Below are positions 34,380 to 43,705 of a stretch of DNA of 64,000 bases, in pieces. The position numbers were made by a program, and so were the translations under genes. Origin of the DNA: Flavobacteriaceae bacterium (lineage in GTDB: Bacteria; Bacteroidota; Bacteroidia; Flavobacteriales; Flavobacteriaceae). The first letter of the stretch is position 1. The number at the start of each line of letters is the position of its first letter. The DNA is taken from assembly GCA_018401115.1 (NCBI GenBank), contig JAGYKX010000005.1, forward strand, positions 1,054,001 through 1,118,000, in the 5' to 3' direction. The notes below the pieces were generated by a model. It saw nothing but the letters and a program-made list of their open reading frames with translations, was not told where the DNA came from and did not search any database.

Positions 34380-36302
34380 ATGCCGATCAGTGATGCCACC
34401 ATACAAGAAGTTAAAAACCGCATGGATATTATCGATGTGGTAGGTGACTTTGTGAGTTTGAAAAAAGTGGGGAGCAATTATAGGGCACTAAGTCCTTTTA
34501 CCAACGAGAAAACACCTTCTTTTTACGTTTCTCCCAGTAAAGAAATCTTCAAGTGCTTTAGTTCGGGAAAAGGAGGGGATGCCATTTCGTTTGTCATGGA
34601 GCTTGAAGGAATCAGTTACATAGAGGCCATTAAGTATTTGGCAGAAAAATATGGCATTGAGGTAGAGGAAGAAGAACAAACCGATGAGCAAGTACAAGCC
34701 CAAAACGAAAGGGAAAGTCTGTTTATCATGCTCAACTTTGCCAACGAATTTTTTAAAGCGAACCTGCATGAAAATGAGGAAGGGAGATCTTTAGGCCTTA
34801 GCTATTTCAAAGAGCGAGGTTTAACCCAGCAAACCCTTTCTACTTTCGGGCTTGGGTATGCGCTCGATCAGTGGGATGGGTTGTTAAAAGCGGCCAAAGC
34901 AAAGGGTTTTACGGAAGAAATGCTTGAAAAAGCTGGGCTCATCTTAAAGTCCGATAATAAAACATACGATCGATTTCGGGGACGAGTTACTTTCCCCATT
35001 CATAATGTTGCCGGAAAGGTCATTGCCTTTGGTGCACGTATGTTGGGAAAGGACAAAAATCAGCCTAAGTACATTAATTCTCCAGAGACAGCTGTTTATC
35101 ACAAGAGTAATGTGCTTTACGGAATTCACCAAGCCAGGAAAGCCATTCGAGATGCAGATAGGTGTTTTTTGGTAGAAGGTTATACAGATGTTACCTCGAT
35201 GCACCAAGCGGGTATACACAATGTTGTGGCCTCGAGTGGTACCAGTCTTACCAAAGAGCAGGTACAACTGATTTCCCGGTTCACCCAAAACATTACGGTT
35301 TTATATGATGGTGATGCTGCAGGAATTAAAGCTTCCTTTAGAGGTATCGACATTATTCTAGAACAAGACCTCAATGTCCAAGCCTTGGTACTTCCCAATG
35401 GAGAAGACCCTGATAGTTTCGCCAAATCTGTCAGCCAAGAAGAATTGCTTGCATATTTAACCGAGCAAGCCAAAGATTTTATTCAATTTAAATTAGGGGT
35501 GCTCACAGAAGGCAAGAAAAACCCTTCCCCTGATCAAAAAGTGGCTACCATTAAGGAAATTGTTCAAAGCATTGCCTTGATGCCTGACGGTATCAAACGT
35601 TCTGTATACATTAATAATTCTGCTGAACTTTTGGAAGTCGATGAGCAGGTCTTGATCAGTGAGTTGAATAAAATACTGATTCAAAAACAACGGCAACAAA
35701 GGAACAAAGATAGGTTTAAAACAGGCGATGTAGAGGATGTACCGATCGCAGAAAGACAGGCATCACCCCAAGAAGAGGTTAAAATAGGGGCTTCTGAATG
35801 GGAAAAAGAGTGTCTGCGCTTGGCCATCAATTATGGTAATGAACCCTTTGATTCGCAAATGAGTCTTGCCGCATTTTTGTGTGAAGAGTTAGATGGCATT
35901 CCTTTGGAGGATGAACGCATTGGCTTTGCTTTTGATGAAATCAGAAAACTGTTGGCCGATCAAAAATCCATCTCGCCAGATCATTTCATTGGGCCGGAAA
36001 GACCAGATTTGACTCCGCTTGTTATCGATTTACTAGAAATGAAATATTTTGTAAGTGATGCATGGAAGCAGAAACACAAGATTTTAACGACTCATGAATC
36101 TGAAAAGTTACCTGCAGAGGTGCGCAATGCCATTCTTAGATTGAAAAGAAAGAAGCTAGAAATGCTTTTGTTAGAAAATGAAGAGGCATTGAAAAAAGCT
36201 GATTCAGAGGATGAAGTGGAAGAATTTCAGCGCATGCATATTCACTTAAAAGGCTTGCTGGGCGAAATTAATGAAGAACTAGGTACTGTGATTTCTTCTT
36301 AA
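34380..36302 (+). CDS. dnaG: DNA primase DnaG
   Basis: 640 residues. N-terminal CHC2-like domain, then the TOPRIM catalytic core (FLVEGYTDVTSMHQ, SSGTSLTKEQ, VLYDGDAAG), and a C-terminal region that would bind DnaB. It makes RNA primers for replication. The zinc-finger domain keeps the sequence SPFTNEKTPSFYVSP and KCFSSGKGGD, but the ligands are mostly gone: the CHC2 residues C, H, C, C are Ser38, Thr41, Cys59 and Ser62. The fold may be kept without zinc. It is divergent from mrp, 110 bases apart. Confidence 0.95.
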   Translation: MPISDATIQEVKNRMDIIDVVGDFVSLKKVGSNYRALSPFTNEKTPSFYVSPSKEIFKCFSSGKGGDAISFVMELEGISYIEAIKYLAEKYGIEVEEEEQTDEQVQAQNERESLFIMLNFANEFFKANLHENEEGRSLGLSYFKERGLTQQTLSTFGLGYALDQWDGLLKAAKAKGFTEEMLEKAGLILKSDNKTYDRFRGRVTFPIHNVAGKVIAFGARMLGKDKNQPKYINSPETAVYHKSNVLYGIHQARKAIRDADRCFLVEGYTDVTSMHQAGIHNVVASSGTSLTKEQVQLISRFTQNITVLYDGDAAGIKASFRGIDIILEQDLNVQALVLPNGEDPDSFAKSVSQEELLAYLTEQAKDFIQFKLGVLTEGKKNPSPDQKVATIKEIVQSIALMPDGIKRSVYINNSAELLEVDEQVLISELNKILIQKQRQQRNKDRFKTGDVEDVPIAERQASPQEEVKIGASEWEKECLRLAINYGNEPFDSQMSLAAFLCEELDGIPLEDERIGFAFDEIRKLLADQKSISPDHFIGPERPDLTPLVIDLLEMKYFVSDAWKQKHKILTTHESEKLPAEVRNAILRLKRKKLEMLLLENEEALKKADSEDEVEEFQRMHIHLKGLLGEINEELGTVISS

Positions 36303-36304
36303 AT

Positions 36305-36334
36305 TTTGGACACATCTCAAACTTTATACCTTTG
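36305..36334 (+). promoter_or_regulatory. ribBA promoter
   Basis: -33 TTTG (36305-36308), 18 bases, -7 TACCTTTG (36327-36334); start codon at 36349. Complete Bacteroidetes-type promoter that begins right at the dnaG stop. Confidence 0.55.
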
Positions 36335-36348
36335 ATGCCACTTTATAC

Positions 36349-37503
36349 ATGCATATGTCAGATAAATTCGAATTGGATAAAATAGAAGATGCCATCGAGG
36401 CAATCAATAATGGGGAAGTCATCATTGTAGTGGATGATGAAAACCGAGAGAATGAAGGTGATTTTATTTGTGCTGCGGATAAGGTGACACCTGAAATCAT
36501 TAACTTTATGGCCACCCACGGTCGTGGACTCATATGTGCTGCCCTCATCGAAGATCGCTGCGATGAGTTGGGTTTGGACCTTATGGTGAGGAATAATTCT
36601 GCTGCTTATGAAACCCCTTTTACGGTGTCAGTAGATTTGATTGGCCATGGCTGTACCACAGGTATTTCCGCTTCAGATCGTGCCAAAACGGTTAAGGCCT
36701 TGGTCAATCCTGCAACGCGCCCTGAAGAGCTGGGTAAACCTGGGCATATCTTTCCATTGAGAGCCAAAAGAGGAGGTGTTTTAAGGAGAACAGGACATAC
36801 AGAGGCTTCTATGGATTTTGCGCGTTTGGCAGGACTAAACCCGGCCGGAGTTTTGGTGGAAATTATGAATGCAGACGGCACCATGGCACGTTTACCTGAT
36901 TTGGTGGAAGTGGCCAAAAAATTTGGCCTCAAATTAGTGTCGATTGAAGATTTGATTTCTTATCGTTTAGAAAATGAAAGTTTGATAGAGCGTGAAATTG
37001 GCATTGATTTACCAACCGATTATGGTGATTTTCACCTGCAAGCTTATCGGCAAATTAATACGAATGAAATGCACCTTGCAGTAACCAAAGGAAAATGGGA
37101 GCCTGATGAACCCGTTTTGGTTAGGGTACACAGCTCAAGTACTTTAGGGGATATTTTTGGTTTCAAAACGAGTAATGGTAACCCGATTAAGCATGCTTTA
37201 CGCATTATTGAAGAAGAAGGCAAAGGGGTTGTCTTGTATATGAACCAAAATGCAAGGGGCCAAAGATTAATCGAAGAGATGCGTATTTTACAAGCAAAGG
37301 GCATTACAGATGAACCCTTACACCGTAAGTTTGGTATAAAAATGGATAATAAAGATTATGGCATTGGCGCTCAGATCTTGCGTGACCTCGGAATTTCTAA
37401 ATTGAAGTTGATTTCGAATAATCCTCAAAAAAGAGTGGGTATCATAGGGTATGGTTTGGAAATCGTTGATTATGTTCCGATTACTCGAAAAAACCAGTAC
37501 TGA
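36349..37503 (+). CDS. ribBA: RibBA: 3,4-dihydroxy-2-butanone-4-phosphate synthase with degenerate GTP cyclohydrolase II domain
   Basis: 384 residues (a second in-frame ATG at 36355 is possible). The DHBP synthase half is complete: DDENRENEGD, HGRGLICA, HGCTTGISASDRAKT and RTGHTEASMD, making the four-carbon riboflavin precursor from ribulose 5-phosphate. The GTP cyclohydrolase II half has the fold markers (VRVHSSSTLGDIF, KDYGIGAQIL, SNNPQKR) but none of the three zinc cysteines: residues 264-277 contain no Cys, nor does the rest of the C-terminal half. EGRGIGL also reads NARGQRL. The second activity is therefore probably lost, and another RibA should exist elsewhere. Confidence 0.92.
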   Translation: MHMSDKFELDKIEDAIEAINNGEVIIVVDDENRENEGDFICAADKVTPEIINFMATHGRGLICAALIEDRCDELGLDLMVRNNSAAYETPFTVSVDLIGHGCTTGISASDRAKTVKALVNPATRPEELGKPGHIFPLRAKRGGVLRRTGHTEASMDFARLAGLNPAGVLVEIMNADGTMARLPDLVEVAKKFGLKLVSIEDLISYRLENESLIEREIGIDLPTDYGDFHLQAYRQINTNEMHLAVTKGKWEPDEPVLVRVHSSSTLGDIFGFKTSNGNPIKHALRIIEEEGKGVVLYMNQNARGQRLIEEMRILQAKGITDEPLHRKFGIKMDNKDYGIGAQILRDLGISKLKLISNNPQKRVGIIGYGLEIVDYVPITRKNQY

Positions 37504-37553
37504 TAAGCCCAAAAATGTAACTAAAAATTTGAATTTTGGTTACATATATTAGC

Positions 37554-38210
37554 ATGAGGTTTGTATTACATATATTGGTTTTTTCCTTGGTAGGAACTCT
37601 TCTTCAAGCACAAGAATTCCCAAGTAAAGTGTTTCATCGTGGGGAGGCTTTGATGTTTGATGGATCGCTTAAAAAGGGGATGATCAAATATGATTTAGAG
37701 GCTGATGCAATCTTGCTTCAAGACAGTACAAAAGAGGGGATTGAAACAATAAGTGCCATTAACTTGAAAGCATTTCGATTATTACCCACCCAAAATAAAC
37801 CGTCTCGTTTATTCTATGTTTTGCCATTTCAGAATGAGACCGGGTACAACAGACCTAAAATTTTTGAGGTTTTATTGGAAGATAAATTTTCTTTGGTAGC
37901 TCGAGAATACATTGTTGTGAGGTCAAGACCTGTAAATAGTTCTTTTGTTCGCATGAGCCGTTTTGATCCGTTTTATAGCCCGCATCTGGATGATATGTAT
38001 CGACAAGCATATTTATCGTACTATCTATATCTTGTAAGCCCTGAAGGCAAGGTAGTAGAATTAGGGAGTAAAAAGAAAGATATTTTGAGCGTATTAGATG
38101 GCTATTACAATGAATTGAACAGCTATGTAAAAGATGAAAATCTTAAAATGGGCAGTTTAGATGATGTTTTGCAATTGATCAAATACTACAATGAGTTGGT
38201 AGAGCAATAG
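37554..38210 (+). CDS. Secreted protein of unknown function
   Basis: 218 residues from ATG 37554, which gives a good signal peptide (RFVLHILVFSLVGTLLQAQ). An upstream in-frame TTG at 37536 is not needed. No domain recognised. The mature part starts as small beta-rich repeats (MFDGSLKKGMIKYDLEADAILLQ), and the end is helical (SVLDGYYNELNSYVKDENLKMG). Probably periplasmic. It lies between ribBA and surE on the same strand. Confidence 0.75.
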   Translation: MRFVLHILVFSLVGTLLQAQEFPSKVFHRGEALMFDGSLKKGMIKYDLEADAILLQDSTKEGIETISAINLKAFRLLPTQNKPSRLFYVLPFQNETGYNRPKIFEVLLEDKFSLVAREYIVVRSRPVNSSFVRMSRFDPFYSPHLDDMYRQAYLSYYLYLVSPEGKVVELGSKKKDILSVLDGYYNELNSYVKDENLKMGSLDDVLQLIKYYNELVEQ

Positions 38211-38301
38211 TTCTTTCTTTCCCGAACCATAAAAAATGATTTGATTTGATGGATTACCCAAAAGATGTTACGTAATTAGTGCAGCACAAAAGCATGATAT
38301 C

Positions 38302-39078
38302 ATGGGTAGACCCTTAATTCTAGTTTCTAATGACGATGGTATTGTTTCCAGAGGTATTCGCGTACTGATTGAGGCAATGCACGCCATAGGTGAGGTACTG
38401 GTTGTTGCTCCTGACAGTCCACAATCAGGGATGGGGCATGCCATTACCATAGGGGAGCCTTTACGATTGATTCCTTCTAACTTGTTCGATGATTTAGGCA
38501 TCAAGGCCTATAAATGTTCTGGTACACCTGCCGATTGTGTAAAGTTGGCAAAGCATCATATTCTCAAGGATCGTAATCCTGATTTGGTGGTGAGTGGTGT
38601 AAATCATGGCAGTAATTTGGCAGTGAGTGTTTTGTATTCGGGCACCATGTCTGCGGCTATTGAAGGAGCCATAGAAGGCTACCCATCCATTGGCTACTCA
38701 TTGGCTGATTTTGACCACGACGCTGATTTTTCGCATACCATTGAACCCATTCAACATATTGCAAAACAAGTACTTGAAAAGGGCATAGGTAAAGGGGTTG
38801 CTTTGAACGTAAATTTCCCTCCAAAACAGAATGAAAAGTTAAAAGGTATTAAAATATGCCGTCAAGCCAAAGCACATTGGGAAGAAGAGTTTGACCATAG
38901 AAAAGACCCTTATGGCAGGCCCTATTTTTGGCTTGCAGGTAATTTTGTGAATTTAGATAAGGGAGAAGATACAGACGTTTGGGCGGTGGATCATAATTAC
39001 GTTTCTGTGGTGCCTTGCCAATATGACCTGACCGCATATCACGCCATTCCTGAAATCAATGACAGTTGGGATATTTAA
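38302..39078 (+). CDS. surE: 5'-nucleotidase SurE
   Basis: 258 residues. The metal-binding motif SNDDGIVSRGI at the N-terminus, APDSPQSGMGHAIT, CSGTPADCVKLA and VSGVNHGSNLAVSVLYSGT match SurE throughout. It dephosphorylates nucleoside 5'- and 3'-monophosphates and serves in stationary-phase survival. The last four bases overlap the convergent nitrilase gene. Confidence 0.95.
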   Translation: MGRPLILVSNDDGIVSRGIRVLIEAMHAIGEVLVVAPDSPQSGMGHAITIGEPLRLIPSNLFDDLGIKAYKCSGTPADCVKLAKHHILKDRNPDLVVSGVNHGSNLAVSVLYSGTMSAAIEGAIEGYPSIGYSLADFDHDADFSHTIEPIQHIAKQVLEKGIGKGVALNVNFPPKQNEKLKGIKICRQAKAHWEEEFDHRKDPYGRPYFWLAGNFVNLDKGEDTDVWAVDHNYVSVVPCQYDLTAYHAIPEINDSWDI

Positions 39079-40040
39079 CCTTTTCCGACCTCATCCTTCC
39101 AAGTCAATAGATGCTGCCGCTCTCTGTTTACTTGAAGTTGAATAACATCGGGGCGTGCATAGTGGCCAGCAGGATCAAAGTTTTGCCTTGCTCTGAAAAC
39201 TTCTTCTAAAATAAGAGTAGTGGTAATCAAACCTTCTTTTTGTGTGACTGGAGGTACTAACCAAGAGCCATCTGGAGCAGCAACGCAAGAACCGCCATCT
39301 GCCATCATTTCGGGTAAAGATTGCATGAGCATTTGATAGTGAGGTGTTTCCTTTGGAATGTCACTTTTACGCATCAAAGAGGAAACGGCAACCGAATAAG
39401 ATCTCCCTTCTTTTGCCATATGGCGGGTGATGTCTTCTGTATTCGAAAGGTTCCCCGGCCATGTGGCAATATGAAGGTTTTCTCCTTGCGTCTGCAGCAC
39501 AGCTCGTGTCATAGGCATCCAATTCTCCCAACAATTCAATCCGCCTAGTGTAAAAGGCTTTAGCGTATGAACAACCAACCCATTCCCATCCCCCGCAGAC
39601 CATACCAATCGTTCTTCATAGGTAGGTTGAAGTTTGCGATGTACGGATTGAATTTTACCTTTTAGGTCGATGTAAACTAAACTACAATATAGGCTGTGGC
39701 CACCGCGGTTGGCCGCCCTTTCAATGGCACCTAAATAAATGGCAATGCGATTTTTTTTTGCCAAATGACAAAGCGTTTTCAAATCTCCTGCCTCTGGCTG
39801 AATGGCATTTCTTAGGTAATGAGCATATAAGTCTTTTTGAACATTTGACTCAAATTGGGCACCACCGGTATGCGCCAGCCAAAAGGGATAACCGGGTACA
39901 AAGCCTTCACCAAAAACAATGAGCTCACATTCCGCTCTGGCCGCTTCGAGTACATATTTTTCAGCCTTCATGAGTGTGGCTTTCTTTTGAAGCCAAACGG
40001 GTGCCACTTGCGCCAACGCGATTTTAAGTTTTTCTTCCAT
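39075..40040 (-). CDS. Nitrilase-family carbon-nitrogen hydrolase
   Basis: 321 residues. The catalytic triad is complete: Glu45 in FGEGFVPGYP, Lys136 in HRKLQPTYEERLVW and Cys170 in GGLNCWENWMP. The CWENWMP and PTYEERLVW contexts fit true nitrilases (nitrile to acid plus ammonia) better than amidases, but the substrate cannot be told. Probably cytosolic. The start ATG at 40040 is the first residue of the family alignment. Confidence 0.9.
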   Translation of the reverse strand: MEEKLKIALAQVAPVWLQKKATLMKAEKYVLEAARAECELIVFGEGFVPGYPFWLAHTGGAQFESNVQKDLYAHYLRNAIQPEAGDLKTLCHLAKKNRIAIYLGAIERAANRGGHSLYCSLVYIDLKGKIQSVHRKLQPTYEERLVWSAGDGNGLVVHTLKPFTLGGLNCWENWMPMTRAVLQTQGENLHIATWPGNLSNTEDITRHMAKEGRSYSVAVSSLMRKSDIPKETPHYQMLMQSLPEMMADGGSCVAAPDGSWLVPPVTQKEGLITTTLILEEVFRARQNFDPAGHYARPDVIQLQVNRERQHLLTWKDEVGKG

Positions 40041-40075
40041 CAGTAGATAAGGGCAATTTATGTAAAATCACCGAT

Positions 40076-40825
40076 TTAATTTCTCCAGTCGATGGCTACA
40101 TTTTCATTGATAATTCTGGAAAGTTCTTTCAATTGGCCCTCATTGAAGAGTTCGTCTAAATCATGTATATCAATGCTTTCATCTTCTGGTTTAAAATTGA
40201 TGTAATCCTGAACCAGAGCGCCATTGACCCTGCGCGGATGGATCGCCTTACGAAAGCGCATGCCACCACCATCGGTGTGGTAGCGATAGCCCAAATAATC
40301 CATGCTGTAGTCTGTTTTATCAAACCAGTAAAGAAAAATGTCTGTATAATCGGTACCACCTCCTTCTTGCTGAAAAGTAATTTCAACCTCGTGATATTGC
40401 TTTTTTTTGATGGTTTTTAGACCATTGTATTGCTTGACAACCGCTGCATCATTAAGACCATAAGGTAGGTGAAAAAAGTAGATGACCGAATTGACCGATT
40501 CAGTATAGGCTGTTCTTTTTTCCTCTGTAATAGGAGACCCTGCGCCGTCAATTTTTCGTTTGAGCCCATCGTTGGTTAAGATGTCAACCACCTCTTGCCC
40601 CAGACTATCGGTTTGAGTACGGGTGTAAGTATATTGGCCTTCGTTCCTCTCATAAGTGTAATGCATGTTCCTAAAGTCAAAAGAATAGGCCGCATTGTTT
40701 AAACCCATTAAATCATGGAAAGCGATGGATTGATCTACCGCATATTGGGCAGGATCTTCTTTATCTTTTATGCTGTTACAACCTAGCAAAAGCAAATTAG
40801 AAAGGATGGCTAAAAGAAATTTCAT
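40076..40825 (-). CDS. Putative lipoprotein of unknown function (DUF6503-like)
   Basis: 249 residues. Lipoprotein signal with lipobox LLLLGC at the N-terminus. The mature part contains a heme- or lipid-carrier-like beta fold pattern (YSFDFRNMHYTYERNEGQYTY, VEITFQQEGGGTDYTDIFLY), similar to proteins annotated DUF6503 in Bacteroidetes; that link is from memory and not certain. Same strand as the nitrilase, 35 bases upstream. Confidence 0.75.
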   Translation of the reverse strand: MKFLLAILSNLLLLGCNSIKDKEDPAQYAVDQSIAFHDLMGLNNAAYSFDFRNMHYTYERNEGQYTYTRTQTDSLGQEVVDILTNDGLKRKIDGAGSPITEEKRTAYTESVNSVIYFFHLPYGLNDAAVVKQYNGLKTIKKKQYHEVEITFQQEGGGTDYTDIFLYWFDKTDYSMDYLGYRYHTDGGGMRFRKAIHPRRVNGALVQDYINFKPEDESIDIHDLDELFNEGQLKELSRIINENVAIDWRN

Positions 40826-40916
40826 GTATGAGGTTATCCTGCTATAAAGGGTATTGAGTCGCTTGGGTTCAATGCCTAAAGTTAATGATTATCGGAATGT
40901 CAAATGGCTATGTATA

Positions 40917-40946
40917 TAAAAAAAGCCATCCCTTAGTGGAATGGCC
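40917..40946 (-). terminator. Terminator downstream of the TonB receptor gene
   Basis: On the minus strand GCCATTCC, loop ACTAA, GGGATGGC, then a run of seven T. The stem has one wobble pair. It lies about 105 bases after the receptor stop. Confidence 0.6.
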
Positions 40947-41049
40947 AATACACAACCAATGCTGTAGTTGTCTGAAAGTTGCTTTAAAATTTTTGAACAA
41001 CCATCTTCAGCCCCATTTTGTAAAGGTCAAATCATGTTGACAATGCGTT

Positions 41050-43494
41050 TTAGAATAGTGCTTTTAGCCCTAGATTAAAAGCCCTTGGCATCCCTGGACG
41101 AAGGCCTGCTGGGCGATCAGCTACGATATATACCTCATCCGTTAAATTAGTCGCATTCATAAATAATGAAACACGATTGCTGAAGTTGTAAGAGGCACTG
41201 CCATCAATCACAAAATAGGCATCTGTACTTTCCGTTTCAAGAATATCACCTTGACCTGGATGGGTGCGCATGTTGTCCATGAATTTTCCACTCAAGTTGA
41301 AGCGGAACTTATGATGTTCTAAGCCTACCATAAGACCCAATTGGTTTTTAGCCACGTACGGTAGTTCGTCACCCACATTCACTTGACCCCAAGCACCGAA
41401 ATCACTATCAAAATTACTTTGGAAGGTAGCATCGGTATAGGTATAAGAAATGGTTATGGGTAAACGCAATGGGCTTTCCATTTGGTTGGCCAATAAATCA
41501 TAACTGATCTGGAGTTCCAAACCCTTGGTTAGTGCTTCTCCACCATTGAATAGGTTACCTGAACCAGCGCCACCAGCAGCTGCTAAGTCTGTACCTAAAA
41601 GGTTCGCATAATCATTCAAAAATAATACCGCCTGCCAGGTAAGCGCGTTTTTACCATATCGAGCACCTAGTTCATAATTTATGCTGCTTTCAGCCTCTGT
41701 GGCTTCTCGGTCACCAGGAGGAGAGAACCCCTTATGTATTCCTGCAAAAGCATTGAAAAATCTGTTGATTCTGTAGTCTAATCCAATTCCAGGAATGAAT
41801 ACATCTTCGCTATTACCTCTTTCTGATAAGTCTGATCCTGTTCGATCAGGGTCACCGGTGCCGTAATCCATACGGTCTAAGTTGATGCTTTCAAAACGAA
41901 TACCTGGAGTGGCAGTAAAAGCACCTAATTTTAATTGGTACTGTAGAAACACAGCCAAAGCTTGGGCATCGACAATGCGATTACTTTCTGTACCTGGCAA
42001 ACCACTTTCCGTTAACTGCATTACACCCGCCTGCATGGCGTATTTATCAACCCATTGAAACCGGTCGATTTGATCTCTATGGTAGCGTATACCCAAGTCA
42101 AAATCATGTGAAGCTTGCCTACCTTCAAAGGCATAATTAATTTGAGTTTGAACGCCCCTAGAGTAATAGGTTCGGTTATTCGCTTTTACCTCTAGGGCAT
42201 CAGAGATGGTACTTGTTGTACCGGTGAGCACATCGAACGCATCGCCACCGTTAGTCGGATTTTCTAAAAGATCGGCTATGCGATGTCTTGTGCCATTGTT
42301 GTCTTTTACGCGGTCTAGTTTGTACCAGTTTCTGGCAAACTCCGTGGCATAGGCCGTCGAGGTAATGTTTAAACTATTCGGTAATTCTAGTCGATGTGTC
42401 AATGAAAGTTGAGATTGCTCGGTATCAATCACATCTACCTGAGAACCTGCATACCTTCTGAAGGGGTTGGCATTAAAATCACTTCGCGTCAAACCTAAAT
42501 AAGTCTCGTCAGATGACTGTATGGTTTGAGCAATCTTGAAAGTGAGTGATTGAAAAACGCGTGCATCAGAATCGGTGTTCACCCTAAATTTTGCCATATA
42601 ATCTTTCATGTCGAATCCCGTGTTACCACCATTATCTAAAGTTTTAAAGCCTTCTGAGCTGTACTGGAAAGATTCAATCAAGTAGCCAAAGTTCTTATGC
42701 GAATCTCCCACATAAGCATGTAAGTTTCTGCCTCCAAAACTTCCAGCTTGTAGGCTCGCTTTTCCACTAAACTCTTCTGGAATGGCTGTGGAAATAAAAT
42801 TAATGGCACCTCCCGTAGTATATGGGCCATATTTAATTTGACTGCTTCCTTTGAGTACTTCTACGCCTTGCATTCGTCCCACTGTGGGGAAGTAGTAAGC
42901 GGCTGGGGCTGCGTATGGAGCTGGTGCCATCAGAATACCATCCTCCATTACCGTAATTTTTGAACTACGTTCGGTACCAGTTCCCCGAAGACCAATGTTT
43001 GGCCTAAGCCCGAAACCATCTTCTTCAACGATATTTACTCCAGGCACCATGCGTAGCGTGCGATTGATGTCTGTATAATTAAACCTGTCGAGCTCTTTGG
43101 GCGTGAGATAGGTTATTGATCCTGAAATATTTTTAATGCCGGAAGTGCCTTGTGAAAGTACAGTTAAGTTCGGTAAATTGGTGACGGACTCAAGCAATGA
43201 AAAGTTGAATTTTAATTTTTCACCAGCGTTGATGGAGATGCGCTGCTTTATGCTGGTATAGCCTATGGCCGATACAATCATTTGATAGCTCCCATCAGGG
43301 ATGTTTTGGATTTGATAAAATCCGTTGCCATTGGTGGTGGTACCCATTGAAGTACCTTCTAAATAAACAGAAATACCAGACAATGAGATGGTACTGTCTG
43401 CGTCAGAAATTTTACCTGATATCATTCCGGTTTGAGCTAAACTGGTAAGGCTAAAAGCAAAAAGACATGTGGTAACAAGTAAACGTAGGTTCAT
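41050..43494 (-). CDS. TonB-dependent outer membrane receptor, FecA-like, with carboxypeptidase-like N-terminal domain
   Basis: 814 residues. Signal peptide, then a carboxypeptidase regulatory-like domain (GMISGKISDADSTISLSGIS, about 23-105), plug (LNRTLRMVPGVNIVEEDGFG-like region with RPNIGLRGTGTERSSKI and EVLKGSSQIKYGPYTTGGAI), and the beta-barrel ending in an aromatic residue (AFNLGLKALF). The plug sequence is close to ferric-dicitrate/FecA-type receptors, so iron-chelate uptake is likely. No FecR/FecI regulators or SusD lie next to it. The gene is divergent from the barrel protein at 43706. Confidence 0.92.
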   Translation of the reverse strand: MNLRLLVTTCLFAFSLTSLAQTGMISGKISDADSTISLSGISVYLEGTSMGTTTNGNGFYQIQNIPDGSYQMIVSAIGYTSIKQRISINAGEKLKFNFSLLESVTNLPNLTVLSQGTSGIKNISGSITYLTPKELDRFNYTDINRTLRMVPGVNIVEEDGFGLRPNIGLRGTGTERSSKITVMEDGILMAPAPYAAPAAYYFPTVGRMQGVEVLKGSSQIKYGPYTTGGAINFISTAIPEEFSGKASLQAGSFGGRNLHAYVGDSHKNFGYLIESFQYSSEGFKTLDNGGNTGFDMKDYMAKFRVNTDSDARVFQSLTFKIAQTIQSSDETYLGLTRSDFNANPFRRYAGSQVDVIDTEQSQLSLTHRLELPNSLNITSTAYATEFARNWYKLDRVKDNNGTRHRIADLLENPTNGGDAFDVLTGTTSTISDALEVKANNRTYYSRGVQTQINYAFEGRQASHDFDLGIRYHRDQIDRFQWVDKYAMQAGVMQLTESGLPGTESNRIVDAQALAVFLQYQLKLGAFTATPGIRFESINLDRMDYGTGDPDRTGSDLSERGNSEDVFIPGIGLDYRINRFFNAFAGIHKGFSPPGDREATEAESSINYELGARYGKNALTWQAVLFLNDYANLLGTDLAAAGGAGSGNLFNGGEALTKGLELQISYDLLANQMESPLRLPITISYTYTDATFQSNFDSDFGAWGQVNVGDELPYVAKNQLGLMVGLEHHKFRFNLSGKFMDNMRTHPGQGDILETESTDAYFVIDGSASYNFSNRVSLFMNATNLTDEVYIVADRPAGLRPGMPRAFNLGLKALF

Positions 43495-43705
43495 TAGTGG
43501 TTTTGATTAGCTTTTAATGAATTTATTTAGACTAGTTATAAATAGTTTGCAAGTATAGTCACCAATATTTTTCTGACAAAGGGGGGATTGATTTTTTTTA
43601 TGCATCGCTCAGATTTGCTGTTCATTTGATAGACTTTTCACACGAATGCTATTACCCAAATAAAGCTATGCTTAAATTGGGGCCACTATTCAACAGTTTC
43701 TCAAC

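Noticed and set aside
37536-37553. Upstream TTG start for the secreted protein at 37554
   Set aside because: The extra residues would disrupt the signal peptide; the ATG gives a normal one.
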